Assembly: GCF_029223185.1 (NCBI RefSeq) | Contig: NZ_JARHUG010000007.1 | Location: 147,145-211,144, forward strand | Length of the DNA: 64,000 bases | Direction of reading: 5' to 3' | DNA from: Aliiglaciecola sp. CAU 1673 | Lineage (GTDB): Bacteria > Pseudomonadota > Gammaproteobacteria > Enterobacterales > Alteromonadaceae | Part shown: positions 37,490 to 46,875 of the stretch, in pieces | Numbering within the stretch: position 1 is the first letter of the stretch | How the letters are laid out: each line of letters starts with the position of its first letter | The notes under the pieces: model-generated | Databases searched by the model: none | What the model saw: the letters and a program-made list of their open reading frames with translations, nothing else | What the model was told of the DNA's origin: nothing | Program-made: the position numbers and the translations under genes

Positions 37490-38389
37490 ATGAACTATTC
37501 GTTGTTTGAATATATGCGGGCCAACATTCTGAAAACTCCCCCTCATTTTTCACCGCTCAACATTGATCTTCTGCTGACGCTATTTGCGCTCTGCTGCTTG
37601 GCCTTATTGCCCCTGAAAAGTGATGCCACCGAAGTGCTTAAAGTGAGGATCAGTGAGAAGGCCTTCCCGGCTGGCTTTAAGGTCAATGACAGGTGGCAAG
37701 GCATGGATATTGATGTGCTGGATGAAATTACCAAGCGCACAGGTATACAGTACCAAGTGGTGGTGATGCCTTTTCAGCGGGCGATGACAGAGATAGCCAA
37801 AGGCGAAATCGACCTGATTGCCAATCTGACCAAGAACCCACAAAGAAGCCTCAATATGGATTGGTTGGGGCCGGTCAGAGTTACCCAAACGGCGTTAGTG
37901 GTACAAAAATCTAATCCACTGTGTGAAATTGAAAGCATCGATCAACTCATCCAATTGCTTGAAACCAGTCAGCAACAGATTGGCCACGTTATCGGGGTCA
38001 GTTACAGCCCCATGTTGGATGATTATTTTGCTACTAATCAACGCTTTAAGGCAGTCGTATGGGATAGCGCGACCCGTTGGCAAATTGTTGAAATGTTGCA
38101 AAAAGGCAGAATTTTTGGCTTTTTCCAAGATGAATTTGAGGCGCGCAGTCTAATCGCCGCGAATCAGCATGATCCCAGCCATCCTTACGCCGGATTCAGC
38201 ATTTGTCCGACGAATATCGATTCTTCGACCTCCGGCGCCTATTTCGGCTTATCCAAGCATCTTGATCCGGCAATCCACAAAAAGTTGCTAGCGGCATTTG
38301 CCGAGCTGGAAAGTGACGGCACCTTAGCGACCATCTATCAAAAATGGGATGGCAGTGGCACAGACCCCAATAACCCCCTACAAGACTGA
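37490..38389 (+). CDS. Periplasmic solute-binding protein, family 3 type
   Basis: Exported binding protein of up to 299 residues. A hydrophobic segment (about 26-44, LLLTLFALCCLALLPL) serves as signal peptide, after a rather long N-terminus. The ATG at 37514 would shorten this by eight residues. The mature part shows SBP_bac_3 features: WQGMDIDVLDEITKRTGI, QRAMTEIAKGEIDLIANLTKNPQR and a C-terminal LATIYQKWDG. No transporter genes are adjacent, so it is an orphan, the second in the window. Confidence 0.8.
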   Translation: MNYSLFEYMRANILKTPPHFSPLNIDLLLTLFALCCLALLPLKSDATEVLKVRISEKAFPAGFKVNDRWQGMDIDVLDEITKRTGIQYQVVVMPFQRAMTEIAKGEIDLIANLTKNPQRSLNMDWLGPVRVTQTALVVQKSNPLCEIESIDQLIQLLETSQQQIGHVIGVSYSPMLDDYFATNQRFKAVVWDSATRWQIVEMLQKGRIFGFFQDEFEARSLIAANQHDPSHPYAGFSICPTNIDSSTSGAYFGLSKHLDPAIHKKLLAAFAELESDGTLATIYQKWDGSGTDPNNPLQD

Positions 38390-38501
38390 AAACCTGTCGG
38401 CTTCCAAGGCTTAAGCATTTGATAGACAGAGATTTTACTGATAAAAATGTTGCTCTGTTCGCTAGTGGCGCCAAGCTGCACTTAGGAATCGCGACAAAAA
38501 C

Positions 38502-38903
38502 ATGGAATTACTAACCGGGCCAAAGCTGTGGGAGCTGATCAAGCACTTAAAGCAATGGCTGACCAACCTTAACCGCGCCAATGAAAAACGCCAGGCTCAG
38601 TCTGTGGCAGCGCTGCGTTCGGTGATAGTCGCTGCCCGCAATACGGCAATTTATCTACGCCAGGTGCAAGAGACAGGCAAATCCTGTCATAACAGCGAGG
38701 CAAAACTCTCAGAGCATTGGACCCGACTGGGATTTGAGTTGACAGATTTAGGCCTGAGCAAGTTGGCCAAACGTTGTGATATCACCGGCCGCTTTTGGGC
38801 AGAGCCTAAACAGTTCGACCAGGATTTTCTGGCGAAAGCCGATGTGGGTCTGGCCCGAATGGAACAATTGGCCAGGCAGATGCTGGCGCAAGTCACGCCT
38901 TAA
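38502..38903 (+). CDS. Hypothetical helical protein
   Basis: A 133-residue soluble, mostly helical, basic protein with no family I recognise. It has no signal peptide. The only Cys residues are at KSCHNSE and KRCDIT. TTAGGA lies upstream at a slightly long distance. It is convergent with the lipoprotein gene at 38912, with 8 bases between the stops. Confidence 0.65.
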   Translation: MELLTGPKLWELIKHLKQWLTNLNRANEKRQAQSVAALRSVIVAARNTAIYLRQVQETGKSCHNSEAKLSEHWTRLGFELTDLGLSKLAKRCDITGRFWAEPKQFDQDFLAKADVGLARMEQLARQMLAQVTP

Positions 38904-38911
38904 AAGCGCGG

Positions 38912-39343
38912 TTATTCGTTTTCCTGTGCCGGCGGCACATAGATAGCAATGCCGCCGGCGCCGATATTGACCATCGGCCAGGACATACCGACACCAATAC
39001 CCACATTACCATCGACGCCACCGGCGCCGGTGCCCACCGAACCGGTGATCTGTTCCTCGGTGTATTGCAGCAATACGCCATTGGCACCCAACGCCGCCGC
39101 CTCCATTTTCATGCGCTCAATGGCTTTATTGATCTTATCTTTCTCAGTCAGCGACCAGGAAAACTTACTGGTGGCTTTGAGGCGCGCAATTTCCTGATAG
39201 TCGGCCGGGGCATTGCGATAAACCATTACCTCGTCGGGGTCGATAGGCGCCCTGGCCTCGCCGGTCAAGACATGGGAGCTGGTGGCACAACCGCTAAGCG
39301 CCAGGAGGGTTAACAGGCCGACAATAAGATGTTTCAATGACAT
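38912..39343 (-). CDS. Lipoprotein with glycine-rich C-terminus
   Basis: A 143-residue protein with lipobox LSGC (Cys19). The centre (AIERMKMEAAALGANGVLL) resembles the helix-strand pattern of small heavy-metal-binding or YbjQ-like lipoproteins that describe copper or signal-related families. The last third is rich in Gly and Val (GTGAGGVDGNVGIGVGMSW). Function unknown, and the mature protein is probably anchored to the outer membrane because Ala follows the lipidated Cys. Confidence 0.75.
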   Translation of the reverse strand: MSLKHLIVGLLTLLALSGCATSSHVLTGEARAPIDPDEVMVYRNAPADYQEIARLKATSKFSWSLTEKDKINKAIERMKMEAAALGANGVLLQYTEEQITGSVGTGAGGVDGNVGIGVGMSWPMVNIGAGGIAIYVPPAQENE

Positions 39344-39374
39344 AGGGTATTTTCACTCAGCTCGCGATAATGAC

Positions 39375-40049
39375 TCAGGCTTGCAATAAGGCCTGAAGTT
39401 CCGTCAAACAAGACACTTCATGGTGGGGATCAATTCCTTCAATCCGTTGCTGACCATGTCGGTTTAACCAGCAGGTATCAATACCGTAGCGCAAACCGCC
39501 GAGAATATCCGTATGCAGGTTGTCCCCGACCATCAATACCGCTGACTTTTCCGGATTGTCCATTCTGGACAAGGCATGTTCGAATATACGCGCATCGGGC
39601 TTGGCCACGCCCAACTGCTCTGAAATCACCAAATGGGCGAATCTGTCTTGTACGCCGGTGCGGTTTAAGCGCTCCTGCTGCAAGGCGGTAAAGCCATTAG
39701 TGATAATCCCCAATTGCACCTTGCCATGCAGTGCATCCAAGAGCTCTCTCGCTCCTGGCAACAGCTCACAAATGTCGGCCATGGCCTGGATAAAACTGCC
39801 ATTTAAATGGGAGGGACAAACGCCCAGTTTGGCTGCCCAGGGCTCGAAACGTTTGTGCTGAAGCTCGGTAGCGCTGATGCGTCCGGCCTCATAGTCTTTC
39901 CAAAGAGGCAGATTCAGTTGCTGATAACGGGCAAATTCCTGCTCGTCAAACGCGTGTTCGAAGGAGGCAAACATGCGTTGCAAACCACGATAAGCATCAA
40001 AATGAAACAAGGTTTCATCGGCATCAAAGAGAATGCACTGGTACTTCAT
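39375..40049 (-). CDS. yjjG: Pyrimidine 5'-nucleotidase YjjG
   Basis: HAD-superfamily phosphatase that hydrolyses dUMP, dTMP and UMP, including damaged pyrimidine nucleotides. HAD motif I is FDADETLFHFD, motif II IITNG, motif III around KPDARIFEHAL, and motif IV MVGDNLHTDILGG. It has 224 residues. It starts 3 bases after the yjjX stop, so the two nucleotide-cleaning enzymes form an operon. Confidence 0.93.
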   Translation of the reverse strand: MKYQCILFDADETLFHFDAYRGLQRMFASFEHAFDEQEFARYQQLNLPLWKDYEAGRISATELQHKRFEPWAAKLGVCPSHLNGSFIQAMADICELLPGARELLDALHGKVQLGIITNGFTALQQERLNRTGVQDRFAHLVISEQLGVAKPDARIFEHALSRMDNPEKSAVLMVGDNLHTDILGGLRYGIDTCWLNRHGQQRIEGIDPHHEVSCLTELQALLQA

Positions 40050-40052
40050 TCA

Positions 40053-40595
40053 CTATTCCAGGTACAAAGTGGGATGTAAAAACGGAGCCATGGCCAATAA
40101 CATGGTTTGGGCATAAATACTTTCACGGGTGGCATGACCGTTAGTTAACAGGCCAATGGCCCCACCCTTCTGTTTGATATTGTGAGTACCAAACAGTCTG
40201 TCCATCACGTCACCGAGCTCTTCACCTGCCAGTAGCGCCTGATAGGCAATATCTGGCAGTGGCAGGCTGGCGCTACGGCCAATAGTTTCGCGGTTTCCAT
40301 CGCTTATAACCGCGTAGGCGAAGGTCGCGGGCCCTTCATCGAAACGATCCACACCGCCTTCCAAAGCCACATAGAAATCGGCGGTCTCCTGCCTGGCGCA
40401 ATAGTGCACCCGATTGCGTGCACCCAAACGGGTTTCTTCCTCGTTCATGGGTTGAGCAGCCACGCCGGAGGGGGCATGCATGCCAGCGCATTCGACCTGA
40501 TGATCAGGAAACAAGGTGCGAAACGCCGTCGCCACAGCACCGATTTTAACCGGGTTATTGGAGCCAACGATAACGCGCAGTGGGTCAGCATGCAT
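40053..40595 (-). CDS. yjjX: Inosine/xanthosine triphosphatase YjjX
   Basis: House-cleaning NTPase that hydrolyses ITP and XTP. Family motifs are VIVGSNNPVKIGAV at the start, GARNRV, YVALEGGVDRF and KQKGGAIGLLTNG. The ATG at 40595 gives 180 residues and the family N-terminus (MHADPLRVIVGSNNP). The frame continues upstream to 40670 without similarity. Paired with yjjG. Confidence 0.92.
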   Translation of the reverse strand: MHADPLRVIVGSNNPVKIGAVATAFRTLFPDHQVECAGMHAPSGVAAQPMNEEETRLGARNRVHYCARQETADFYVALEGGVDRFDEGPATFAYAVISDGNRETIGRSASLPLPDIAYQALLAGEELGDVMDRLFGTHNIKQKGGAIGLLTNGHATRESIYAQTMLLAMAPFLHPTLYLE

Positions 40596-40708
40596 AGCAA
40601 ATGTCTCTTGATTGGCCAGGGCCGCTATTGTGCCACAGTGCAATAGATTTTGGGGATTATCCTGTGCCAATTAGGGTGGATTAAGAACATCTGGTCTATC
40701 TTGTTATC

Positions 40709-42505
40709 ATGGAAAATCCCCTTCTCATCTACGATGGCTATTGCCGCTTCTGCCGAAGCTGGGTGCGCTATTGGCAGCGCCTGGTAGGCGCTGCCGTGCA
40801 GTTTGAACCTTACCAGAAGGCCGCCGCACGCATTACCGATATCAGCACCGAGCAGTTTGCCCAAAGCATTTGGTTTATCGGCACCGATGGACAAAAGTAT
40901 CAAGGTGCAGCCGCCAGTTTTCAGGTTCTTCGCTATGCCCAAGGGAAGAGTCATTGGTGGTGGCTTTATCAACATTTCCCCGGCTTTGCCTGGCTGAGTC
41001 AATGCATCTACCGCTTCGTCGCTAATCACCGCCGGTTCGCCTATTGGGGTCAACGACAGCTATGGGGCGCACGCCTTTACCCCGAGCATTACCATAAAAC
41101 CAGCTGGTTGTTTTTGCGTGCGCTGGCCGTGTTGTTGTTTTTTGCCTTTGCCTCTTTTTATAGCCAGGCCCTTGGCCTTATCGGTAAAAGCGGACTACTG
41201 CCGTTACAAGACTACTTAATCTTACTTAAAGACAACAATCTGGGCTTTTCTGAGGCACCTATGTTGTTTTGGTGGGATGCGAGCGACTGGGCCATAGAGG
41301 CGGTGTCTCTGGTGGGTATGTTGGCAAGCCTGCTGTTGTTATTCAATCTCCTCCCCCTGGTTTGCCTGATAGTGTGTTACTTCTGCTATCTGTCGTTGGT
41401 GCATGGTGGGCAGGTCTTTATGCAATTCCAGTGGGACTTGCTGCTTTTGGAAGTCACGGTTGCAGCCATGCTGCTAAGCAAAGGCTATCATGCCGGGATC
41501 TGGTTGATGCGACTACTGCTGTTTCGCTTTGTGTTTCTGTCCGGGGTGGTCAAGGTTACGAGCGGTGATGTCAGCTGGGCCTCGCTGTCGGCCCTTTTTT
41601 ACTACTTTGAGACGCAACCCTTGCCGACGCCGCTGGCCTGGTATGCGCATCAACTGCCTGATTGGACGTTGCAGGCCTTAACCCTGATGGTACTTTTTAT
41701 CGAGCTGGTGCTGGTATGGCTGATTTGGCTGCCAAGACGCCCCAGACAGCTGGCCGCCATTGGTATAGTTGCCCTGCAGTTTGGCATCTTGCTGACCGGC
41801 AATTTCGGCTTTTTCAATCTGCTGACCCTGGCGCTTTGTCTGTTTTTATTCGACGATCGGGCGCTACACCACCTGGTGCCGCCTTTTATCAATCACGATC
41901 TGTTGCCCGAAAGGCGTTGGCTGACCTGGCTGCGATGTGCAGGTGTCAGCGTATTGATGGTGCTGGGTCTGACTTACCTTTATCAGGGACTTCATCTGCA
42001 ACCGCCAGGGCCGGCCATCAGCGCTCTTATTCGCCATATTCAGCCCTTTGCTCTGGTCAATCCTTACGGAGTGTTTGCGGTGATGACCACCACGCGCAAC
42101 GAGATTGTACTGGAGGGTTCCCATGATGGGGAAACCTGGATAGCTTACGATTTCACCTACAAGCCCGATACAGCAACACAACAGCCAAGCTGGAATATTC
42201 CCCATCAGCCACGATTAGACTGGCAACTTTGGTTTGCCGCCCTGGATAAGGACAATCCGCCCCCATGGTTTCGCAACCTGTTGATTAGACTCTTGTTTAA
42301 TCACCCACAGGCGCTTTCACTGATAAAAACCAATCCCTTTGCCGATGAAGCGCCCACACAACTAAGGGCGCGACTGGTGAATTACCGCTATACATCATGG
42401 GATGAAAAAGAGAAGACAGGCAAATGGTGGAATACAGAAGAAGTGGGTATTTACTACCCTGCGGTACAATTTAAGGTCAGTGCGACGCCAATAGCGCCCG
42501 AGTAA
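40709..42505 (+). CDS. Fusion: DCC thioredoxin-like domain plus lipase-maturation-factor-like membrane protein
   Basis: A 598-residue fusion. Residues 1 to about 115 are a DUF393 (DCC) domain with the motif DGYCRFC (Asp9, Cys12, Cys15), related to thioredoxin-fold oxidoreductases. From about 130 there are many transmembrane helices, with FQWDLLLLEV and FRFVFLSGVVKVTSGDVSW, typical of lipase maturation factor (LMF1) proteins. A soluble C-terminal part (about 455-590, FVNPYGVFAVMTTTRNEIVLEGS-like) is also as in LMF1. It may couple thiol chemistry to folding of an exported enzyme. The client is unknown. Confidence 0.85.
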   Translation: MENPLLIYDGYCRFCRSWVRYWQRLVGAAVQFEPYQKAAARITDISTEQFAQSIWFIGTDGQKYQGAAASFQVLRYAQGKSHWWWLYQHFPGFAWLSQCIYRFVANHRRFAYWGQRQLWGARLYPEHYHKTSWLFLRALAVLLFFAFASFYSQALGLIGKSGLLPLQDYLILLKDNNLGFSEAPMLFWWDASDWAIEAVSLVGMLASLLLLFNLLPLVCLIVCYFCYLSLVHGGQVFMQFQWDLLLLEVTVAAMLLSKGYHAGIWLMRLLLFRFVFLSGVVKVTSGDVSWASLSALFYYFETQPLPTPLAWYAHQLPDWTLQALTLMVLFIELVLVWLIWLPRRPRQLAAIGIVALQFGILLTGNFGFFNLLTLALCLFLFDDRALHHLVPPFINHDLLPERRWLTWLRCAGVSVLMVLGLTYLYQGLHLQPPGPAISALIRHIQPFALVNPYGVFAVMTTTRNEIVLEGSHDGETWIAYDFTYKPDTATQQPSWNIPHQPRLDWQLWFAALDKDNPPPWFRNLLIRLLFNHPQALSLIKTNPFADEAPTQLRARLVNYRYTSWDEKEKTGKWWNTEEVGIYYPAVQFKVSATPIAPE

Positions 42506-42537
42506 ACGAGAAACGAGTGCAATGCCCGTTTCTCGTT
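42505..42537. terminator. Bidirectional hairpin between convergent genes
   Basis: AACGAGAAACG and CGTTTCTCGTT form a perfect 11-bp stem with an 11-base loop, exactly filling the gap between the LMF-fusion stop and the barrel gene stop. A short inner GC-AAT-GC repeat could shrink the loop. A U tract is lacking. Confidence 0.6.
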
Positions 42538-42540
42538 ATC

Positions 42541-43761
42541 CTAAAAATAATATTCCAGACTAAATTGCAGATAGTCGTCACGGCGTAGCAAATAAGTAGG
42601 CTCATCAGGTATGTCGGAGCTGAAGAACCAGCCATCAAGACGCCACTTCCAATTGTCGTTAATACGGCTGGACGCCTCGATAAAGCCGGAGCGCACGCCG
42701 CTTTCATCCAGATCCTGTACCAGCGCGATTAAGATTTCTGTGCCGTCGATATCGTTAAACACAATTCGACTGCCCAGCATCAAATCATTCTGGCCGAGGG
42801 AGCTGGCCTGCTCATCACGTTCGTCGTATTGGTATTCCATTAGCCAGCCGATATCATAAACGGAGTTGAGCACCCCAACACTGGTAAACTCAAAACCGCC
42901 GGTCAGGGCATAGAAATCTTCGACGTCGGTTTCACGGTGAATGGCTTCGAGTTTCCATAACCAGGCGCCAACCACGGCCAGCATATCCAGGCCGACTTGC
43001 TGCATTTGCCCATAGTAAGGGCGAAGCACCATCTCATCTCCAGTCATCGCGGGAACAAAACCGGGTTCACGATTGGTTCCATCAAAATACGACAGGCCCA
43101 GCTCGATATCGCCCAGATAGCCCATATAACGCACAGCCCAATCCAGATTGCTTTCCTTATCCTCCGATTCAAACAACGGATTGTCGGTGTCGATGCGAAG
43201 CGGTCCGCGGAAGCGACCATCTAGCCCGGCGAAAGTGCGTTCTCGGAAATAGGGCAAAGCAAAAGCAGATACCGTACCCCACTCTTTTACCAGGGAAAAC
43301 TGAACCATTGGCTGACCGAGTTTCTCCTCGCCATCGACCGCTTCCACAAAATCTGTTTGGTTAATCACATCCACCAGGTGCTGTGATTCTGTCTGGCCCC
43401 AAAACACCTTGCTGATGCCAGCACGCATTTCCCACTCATCGCCCACATGCAGCCAGGCCAACTCGCGGATGTCCCAGTGGGTTCGCTCGCTATCTCTACT
43501 ATCCACGCGCACAAAAGGCTTTACGTTAATGCTGTCAACGCCGTCGTTCCAACTGAAATAGACTTCGGGCTCGAGGAAAACAGAGATATCGCTGTTTTCC
43601 TGGCCTTCAAACTGGCCTTGCTGGAAGTAGTAACGTTGCTCTACTGCGGCCTTTACATAGGTTTGGGTATCAGCTTTGGCCGGTACACTCAGCAAGGAAG
43701 CAAGTGTGGCAGTCAGCAATACCTTTGCTGTTCTGGGTCCTGTTGAAGCATTACCAAACAT
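42541..43761 (-). CDS. Outer-membrane beta-barrel of the MMPL/LolA-like operon
   Basis: A 406-residue protein. The N-terminal signal peptide ends near VPAKAD. The mature part is a chain of amphipathic strands with aromatic girdles and ends SLEYYF, the outer-membrane insertion signal. RELAWLHVGDEWEMRAGISKVFWG resembles DUF1302/alginate-porin-like barrels. Its ATG overlaps the LolA-like stop by one base (TAATG). It is the last gene of the TetR-led operon. It is a plausible outer-membrane endpoint for the MMPL pump, by context only. Confidence 0.82.
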   Translation of the reverse strand: MFGNASTGPRTAKVLLTATLASLLSVPAKADTQTYVKAAVEQRYYFQQGQFEGQENSDISVFLEPEVYFSWNDGVDSINVKPFVRVDSRDSERTHWDIRELAWLHVGDEWEMRAGISKVFWGQTESQHLVDVINQTDFVEAVDGEEKLGQPMVQFSLVKEWGTVSAFALPYFRERTFAGLDGRFRGPLRIDTDNPLFESEDKESNLDWAVRYMGYLGDIELGLSYFDGTNREPGFVPAMTGDEMVLRPYYGQMQQVGLDMLAVVGAWLWKLEAIHRETDVEDFYALTGGFEFTSVGVLNSVYDIGWLMEYQYDERDEQASSLGQNDLMLGSRIVFNDIDGTEILIALVQDLDESGVRSGFIEASSRINDNWKWRLDGWFFSSDIPDEPTYLLRRDDYLQFSLEYYF

Positions 43762-44567
43762 TAACGTGCCCGCTTCAGACTGGCTTGGCTAAAGTCTTCT
43801 TCTGTCAGACCGGTGCGGAAGGTCAGTTCGTGAGTGACCAAATCGGTGCTTTTGCCGTTTTGATGATTGACCATCTTCATCAGCATAGGGCGCCAGTATT
43901 TATCCAGATATTGCTTGTAATCATGCATGGTCAGGGTTTTCAGCAAGCTGTCCTTGCGATCATAAAACTCGATTTTTTGGGCACGATAATGTTCTTTATC
44001 AATCCAGGCGAGCATTTTGGTGTAGCCGGAGAATTCATAGGCGGGCACCTGCTCAAGCACAAAGGCATCCTGGCCATTTATCTTCTCGTCACGCAAATAT
44101 TTGTAGGAAAATTTTTCTACTTCAAAGGAGCTTAAATCCTCAAAAGCGAACTCACTGCCCATAAACGGACCAGACTTAGACTTGGAAGCAATACGCTTCA
44201 CCCTTTTCAGTGCGGGTAAATACATCCATTGCTCATCGGGTTCAAGAGCATGGGAATAGTTAAGAAATGCGGTGCCTTTGACATCGGCCGGTTGATCGAA
44301 AACGGTCAGACCTTTGTCACCATCATTTTCCATTTCCAAGGTGAGCAGACGCATCTTGCGCTCGATTTCCTGACCGCTGGAAGTGCGCAAAATCATGCTA
44401 GCCTCAGCCTGGGAATCTCCCCAACCTTCATCTCTGATTTTACGCTCTTTGGCAATCGCCAAACCTTTTTCTGCATCGCTCTGCTGAGCCTGTGCAATGG
44501 GTGTTGAAGCAACAGCGAATACGAGTGAAATAGCACCTAGATTTTTCAGAAGAGTTGTCAGTGTCAT
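43761..44567 (-). CDS. Periplasmic LolA-like (outer-membrane lipoprotein-sorting type) protein
   Basis: A 268-residue exported protein. The signal peptide ends near AQAQQ. The mature part has the LolA/LolB-like half-barrel pattern of the outer-membrane lipoprotein-sorting family: MRLLTLEMENDGDKGLTVFDQPADVKGTAFL, PALKRVKRIASKSKSGPFMGSEFAFEDL, and IDKEHYRAQKIEFYDRKDSLLKTL. Such folds carry a lipid in a hydrophobic cavity across the periplasm. It overlaps the MMPL stop by 4 bases (ATGA), so the two are translationally coupled. Confidence 0.88.
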   Translation of the reverse strand: MTLTTLLKNLGAISLVFAVASTPIAQAQQSDAEKGLAIAKERKIRDEGWGDSQAEASMILRTSSGQEIERKMRLLTLEMENDGDKGLTVFDQPADVKGTAFLNYSHALEPDEQWMYLPALKRVKRIASKSKSGPFMGSEFAFEDLSSFEVEKFSYKYLRDEKINGQDAFVLEQVPAYEFSGYTKMLAWIDKEHYRAQKIEFYDRKDSLLKTLTMHDYKQYLDKYWRPMLMKMVNHQNGKSTDLVTHELTFRTGLTEEDFSQASLKRAR

Positions 44568-46864
44568 GCGGTCTTTTCCTCTTTCATCTGCTTCTTGTCG
44601 AATACCATCAAAAATGCGGGCAGGAACAGAAAATCAACCGCCAGCGCCACCAAAATAATAATGCCTGTCAACAATCCCATGTCTGCATTGAGGGCGAAGG
44701 ATGACATTGACAATACCGCAAAGCCCATGACCAATACCAGCGTTGTAATCCAAAGCGCTCGACCAACACTGGTAAAAGCATACCGAACAGCTTGTTCTGC
44801 ATCCGCACCTTCTAAACGAGCATGCCGATATTTACTCAAAAAGTGCACGGTATCATCAACAATAATGCCCAGTGCCATGGTAAGTACCACCGACAGGCCC
44901 AGATTTATTTGCCCAGAATAGAGTCCCCAGATCCCAAAACCTATACCTGCAGGTAAGAGATTCGGTACCAGACTGATTACCCCCATGCGCCATGAGCGCA
45001 AGGCAAAAACCAGCAAGCCGGATATCAAGAGCAAAGCAAGCAAAGTTCCTTCCAACATACTCTCCATATTACGCTCACCAATATGCGCAAACATAAGGGC
45101 GGGACTTGCAGCCTTGAGGGTTAATCCACTTCCGTGTTCTTGCATCCAGGCTATAGCCTGCTTCTCGAATGCGGTGAATTCTTTGCTACCCAGGTTATCC
45201 ATGGTCACCACGATGCGGGTGGCTGATTTATCTAGGTTAACCTGGTTGTTCAAATCCAATCCAAAGGGTAAGGACATTTCATAAAGAAGCAAATACTGAG
45301 CCGCTAATTCTTGATTCTCTGGCAGTCGATAGAATTCCTGCTCGTCGCTATGCATATTCTTATTGAGGCGCTTGAAGGTATCAGAAATAGTGCCCACATG
45401 GTCCACTTTGGGCTGCTCACGTAGCCATTCACTGAAATCACGCACTACTTGCAATACTTCTGGCTTGTTTAGCGCCGATGACTCATCCGCATAGATGGCA
45501 AAATCAATGGTAGACATACCACTGATATGTGCCTCCTGAAAATCAGTGGACTGGCGGAACTTGGTGTTAGTGTTGAAATATTCGGTAGCAACATCATTCA
45601 CATGGTTATTGAAACTGGCTGCCACCGCCAGCACAGCCAAAACCAAGGTGATGGGAAATAATTTCTTGTGGTTTGCGATAACCCAGTCGCCAAATTTCTC
45701 CATACTGCCGTCTTTATGAGATTGTTTGGCTGCAACCCGCATAGGCAACACCAACAGTAGTGCAGGCAATAGGGTGACTGAGAACAAAAAGGCCAGCATG
45801 ACGCCTAACGCAGCCACATTGCCGAGATCGGCCAGCACCGGCACATCTGAGAAATTCATGGTGAGAAAACCGATGGCGGTGGTCGCACTGGTAATAAAAA
45901 TCGGCATCAGGTTACGCTCCATGGCAAAGCGCAGCGCATCCGGCTTTGACTTTCCTTGTCGTAAGGCAAACAGCATGGAGGAGATCACGTGCACACAGTC
46001 GGCGACGGCAAGGGTCATGATCAGAGTAGGCGCATTTACAGTGGCCGTACTTAAAAAGATGCCGACCCATCCAGTAATCCCCATTGTCGCCACAATAGTG
46101 GTGATAATGACGATCAGAGTGGACAAAGTGCCGGTGAAAGAGCGTAACAACAACCAGAGCACGCTGATAATGGCGAGGAACATCAGTGGAACCAAGGTTT
46201 CCACATCTTTTTGTGATTCAGATGCAAAGGCATGGTTCATAAAGACGATGCCGGTCTGATAAAACTCATGGCCTGGGTACTTTTCAGTATACTTGGCAGA
46301 CATATCCAGCACATATGAGGCTACGTCTTTAACCGCCTGAGTTTTGTCGTCATCGGGCATCTGTACAGTGATATTTATAACCGTAACATCGCCTTTTTCT
46401 GATATCAGCTTGTTAACCAGATTGGGCTCCGCCAACGCTACTTGCTTTGCTTTCTCAATCTGTTCTGCGTCCATGCTTTCCGGGTCCAGAAACAGATCCT
46501 CTACGATCAGATCGTCCCCTTCAGCATAGGTATGCTGAAAATTCGCAATGGAATCGACCCGGCTTGAGTATGGGGTTTGCCAGGCTTGATCAGTCATCTC
46601 TTTTATCAGGGATAAGGTGTCAGCTGAAAACACATTTCCATCTTTCGGAGCAATGATGATACTGGCGTTATCATTCTTGCTAAAAATTCGCTCCATTTCC
46701 TGAAACGCCGCCAATTGCGGATTATCTTTGGCAAAATACACCTGATAATCACCGCGAAAATACAGGTATTTTCCACCATAACCGGCAGCCACAATGAACA
46801 GGACACCAATCAAAAGTGTCAGCCAAGGCCGTTGTAAAATGGCATTGAGCCATGCTTTTTTCAT
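44564..46864 (-). CDS. MMPL/RND-family inner-membrane lipid exporter
   Basis: A 766-residue MMPL protein with two repeats of a periplasmic domain (about 35-215 and 415-600) followed by a bundle of membrane helices (about 215-390 and 620-755). Asp residues stand in the relay helices (LAVADCVHVISS and MALGIIVDDTVHFLSKYRHA). MMPL proteins of this size, including HpnN-like ones, move lipids or hydrophobic molecules out of the inner membrane. With the LolA-like partner it is probably a lipid transporter rather than a drug pump. It starts 11 bases after the tetR stop. Confidence 0.9.
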   Translation of the reverse strand: MKKAWLNAILQRPWLTLLIGVLFIVAAGYGGKYLYFRGDYQVYFAKDNPQLAAFQEMERIFSKNDNASIIIAPKDGNVFSADTLSLIKEMTDQAWQTPYSSRVDSIANFQHTYAEGDDLIVEDLFLDPESMDAEQIEKAKQVALAEPNLVNKLISEKGDVTVINITVQMPDDDKTQAVKDVASYVLDMSAKYTEKYPGHEFYQTGIVFMNHAFASESQKDVETLVPLMFLAIISVLWLLLRSFTGTLSTLIVIITTIVATMGITGWVGIFLSTATVNAPTLIMTLAVADCVHVISSMLFALRQGKSKPDALRFAMERNLMPIFITSATTAIGFLTMNFSDVPVLADLGNVAALGVMLAFLFSVTLLPALLLVLPMRVAAKQSHKDGSMEKFGDWVIANHKKLFPITLVLAVLAVAASFNNHVNDVATEYFNTNTKFRQSTDFQEAHISGMSTIDFAIYADESSALNKPEVLQVVRDFSEWLREQPKVDHVGTISDTFKRLNKNMHSDEQEFYRLPENQELAAQYLLLYEMSLPFGLDLNNQVNLDKSATRIVVTMDNLGSKEFTAFEKQAIAWMQEHGSGLTLKAASPALMFAHIGERNMESMLEGTLLALLLISGLLVFALRSWRMGVISLVPNLLPAGIGFGIWGLYSGQINLGLSVVLTMALGIIVDDTVHFLSKYRHARLEGADAEQAVRYAFTSVGRALWITTLVLVMGFAVLSMSSFALNADMGLLTGIIILVALAVDFLFLPAFLMVFDKKQMKEEKTA

Positions 46865-46875
46865 CGTTCTCCCCT

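Noticed and set aside
44564..46864. MMPL protein as a multidrug efflux pump
   Set aside because: Its size, the lack of an adaptor protein and the LolA-like partner point to lipid transport instead.
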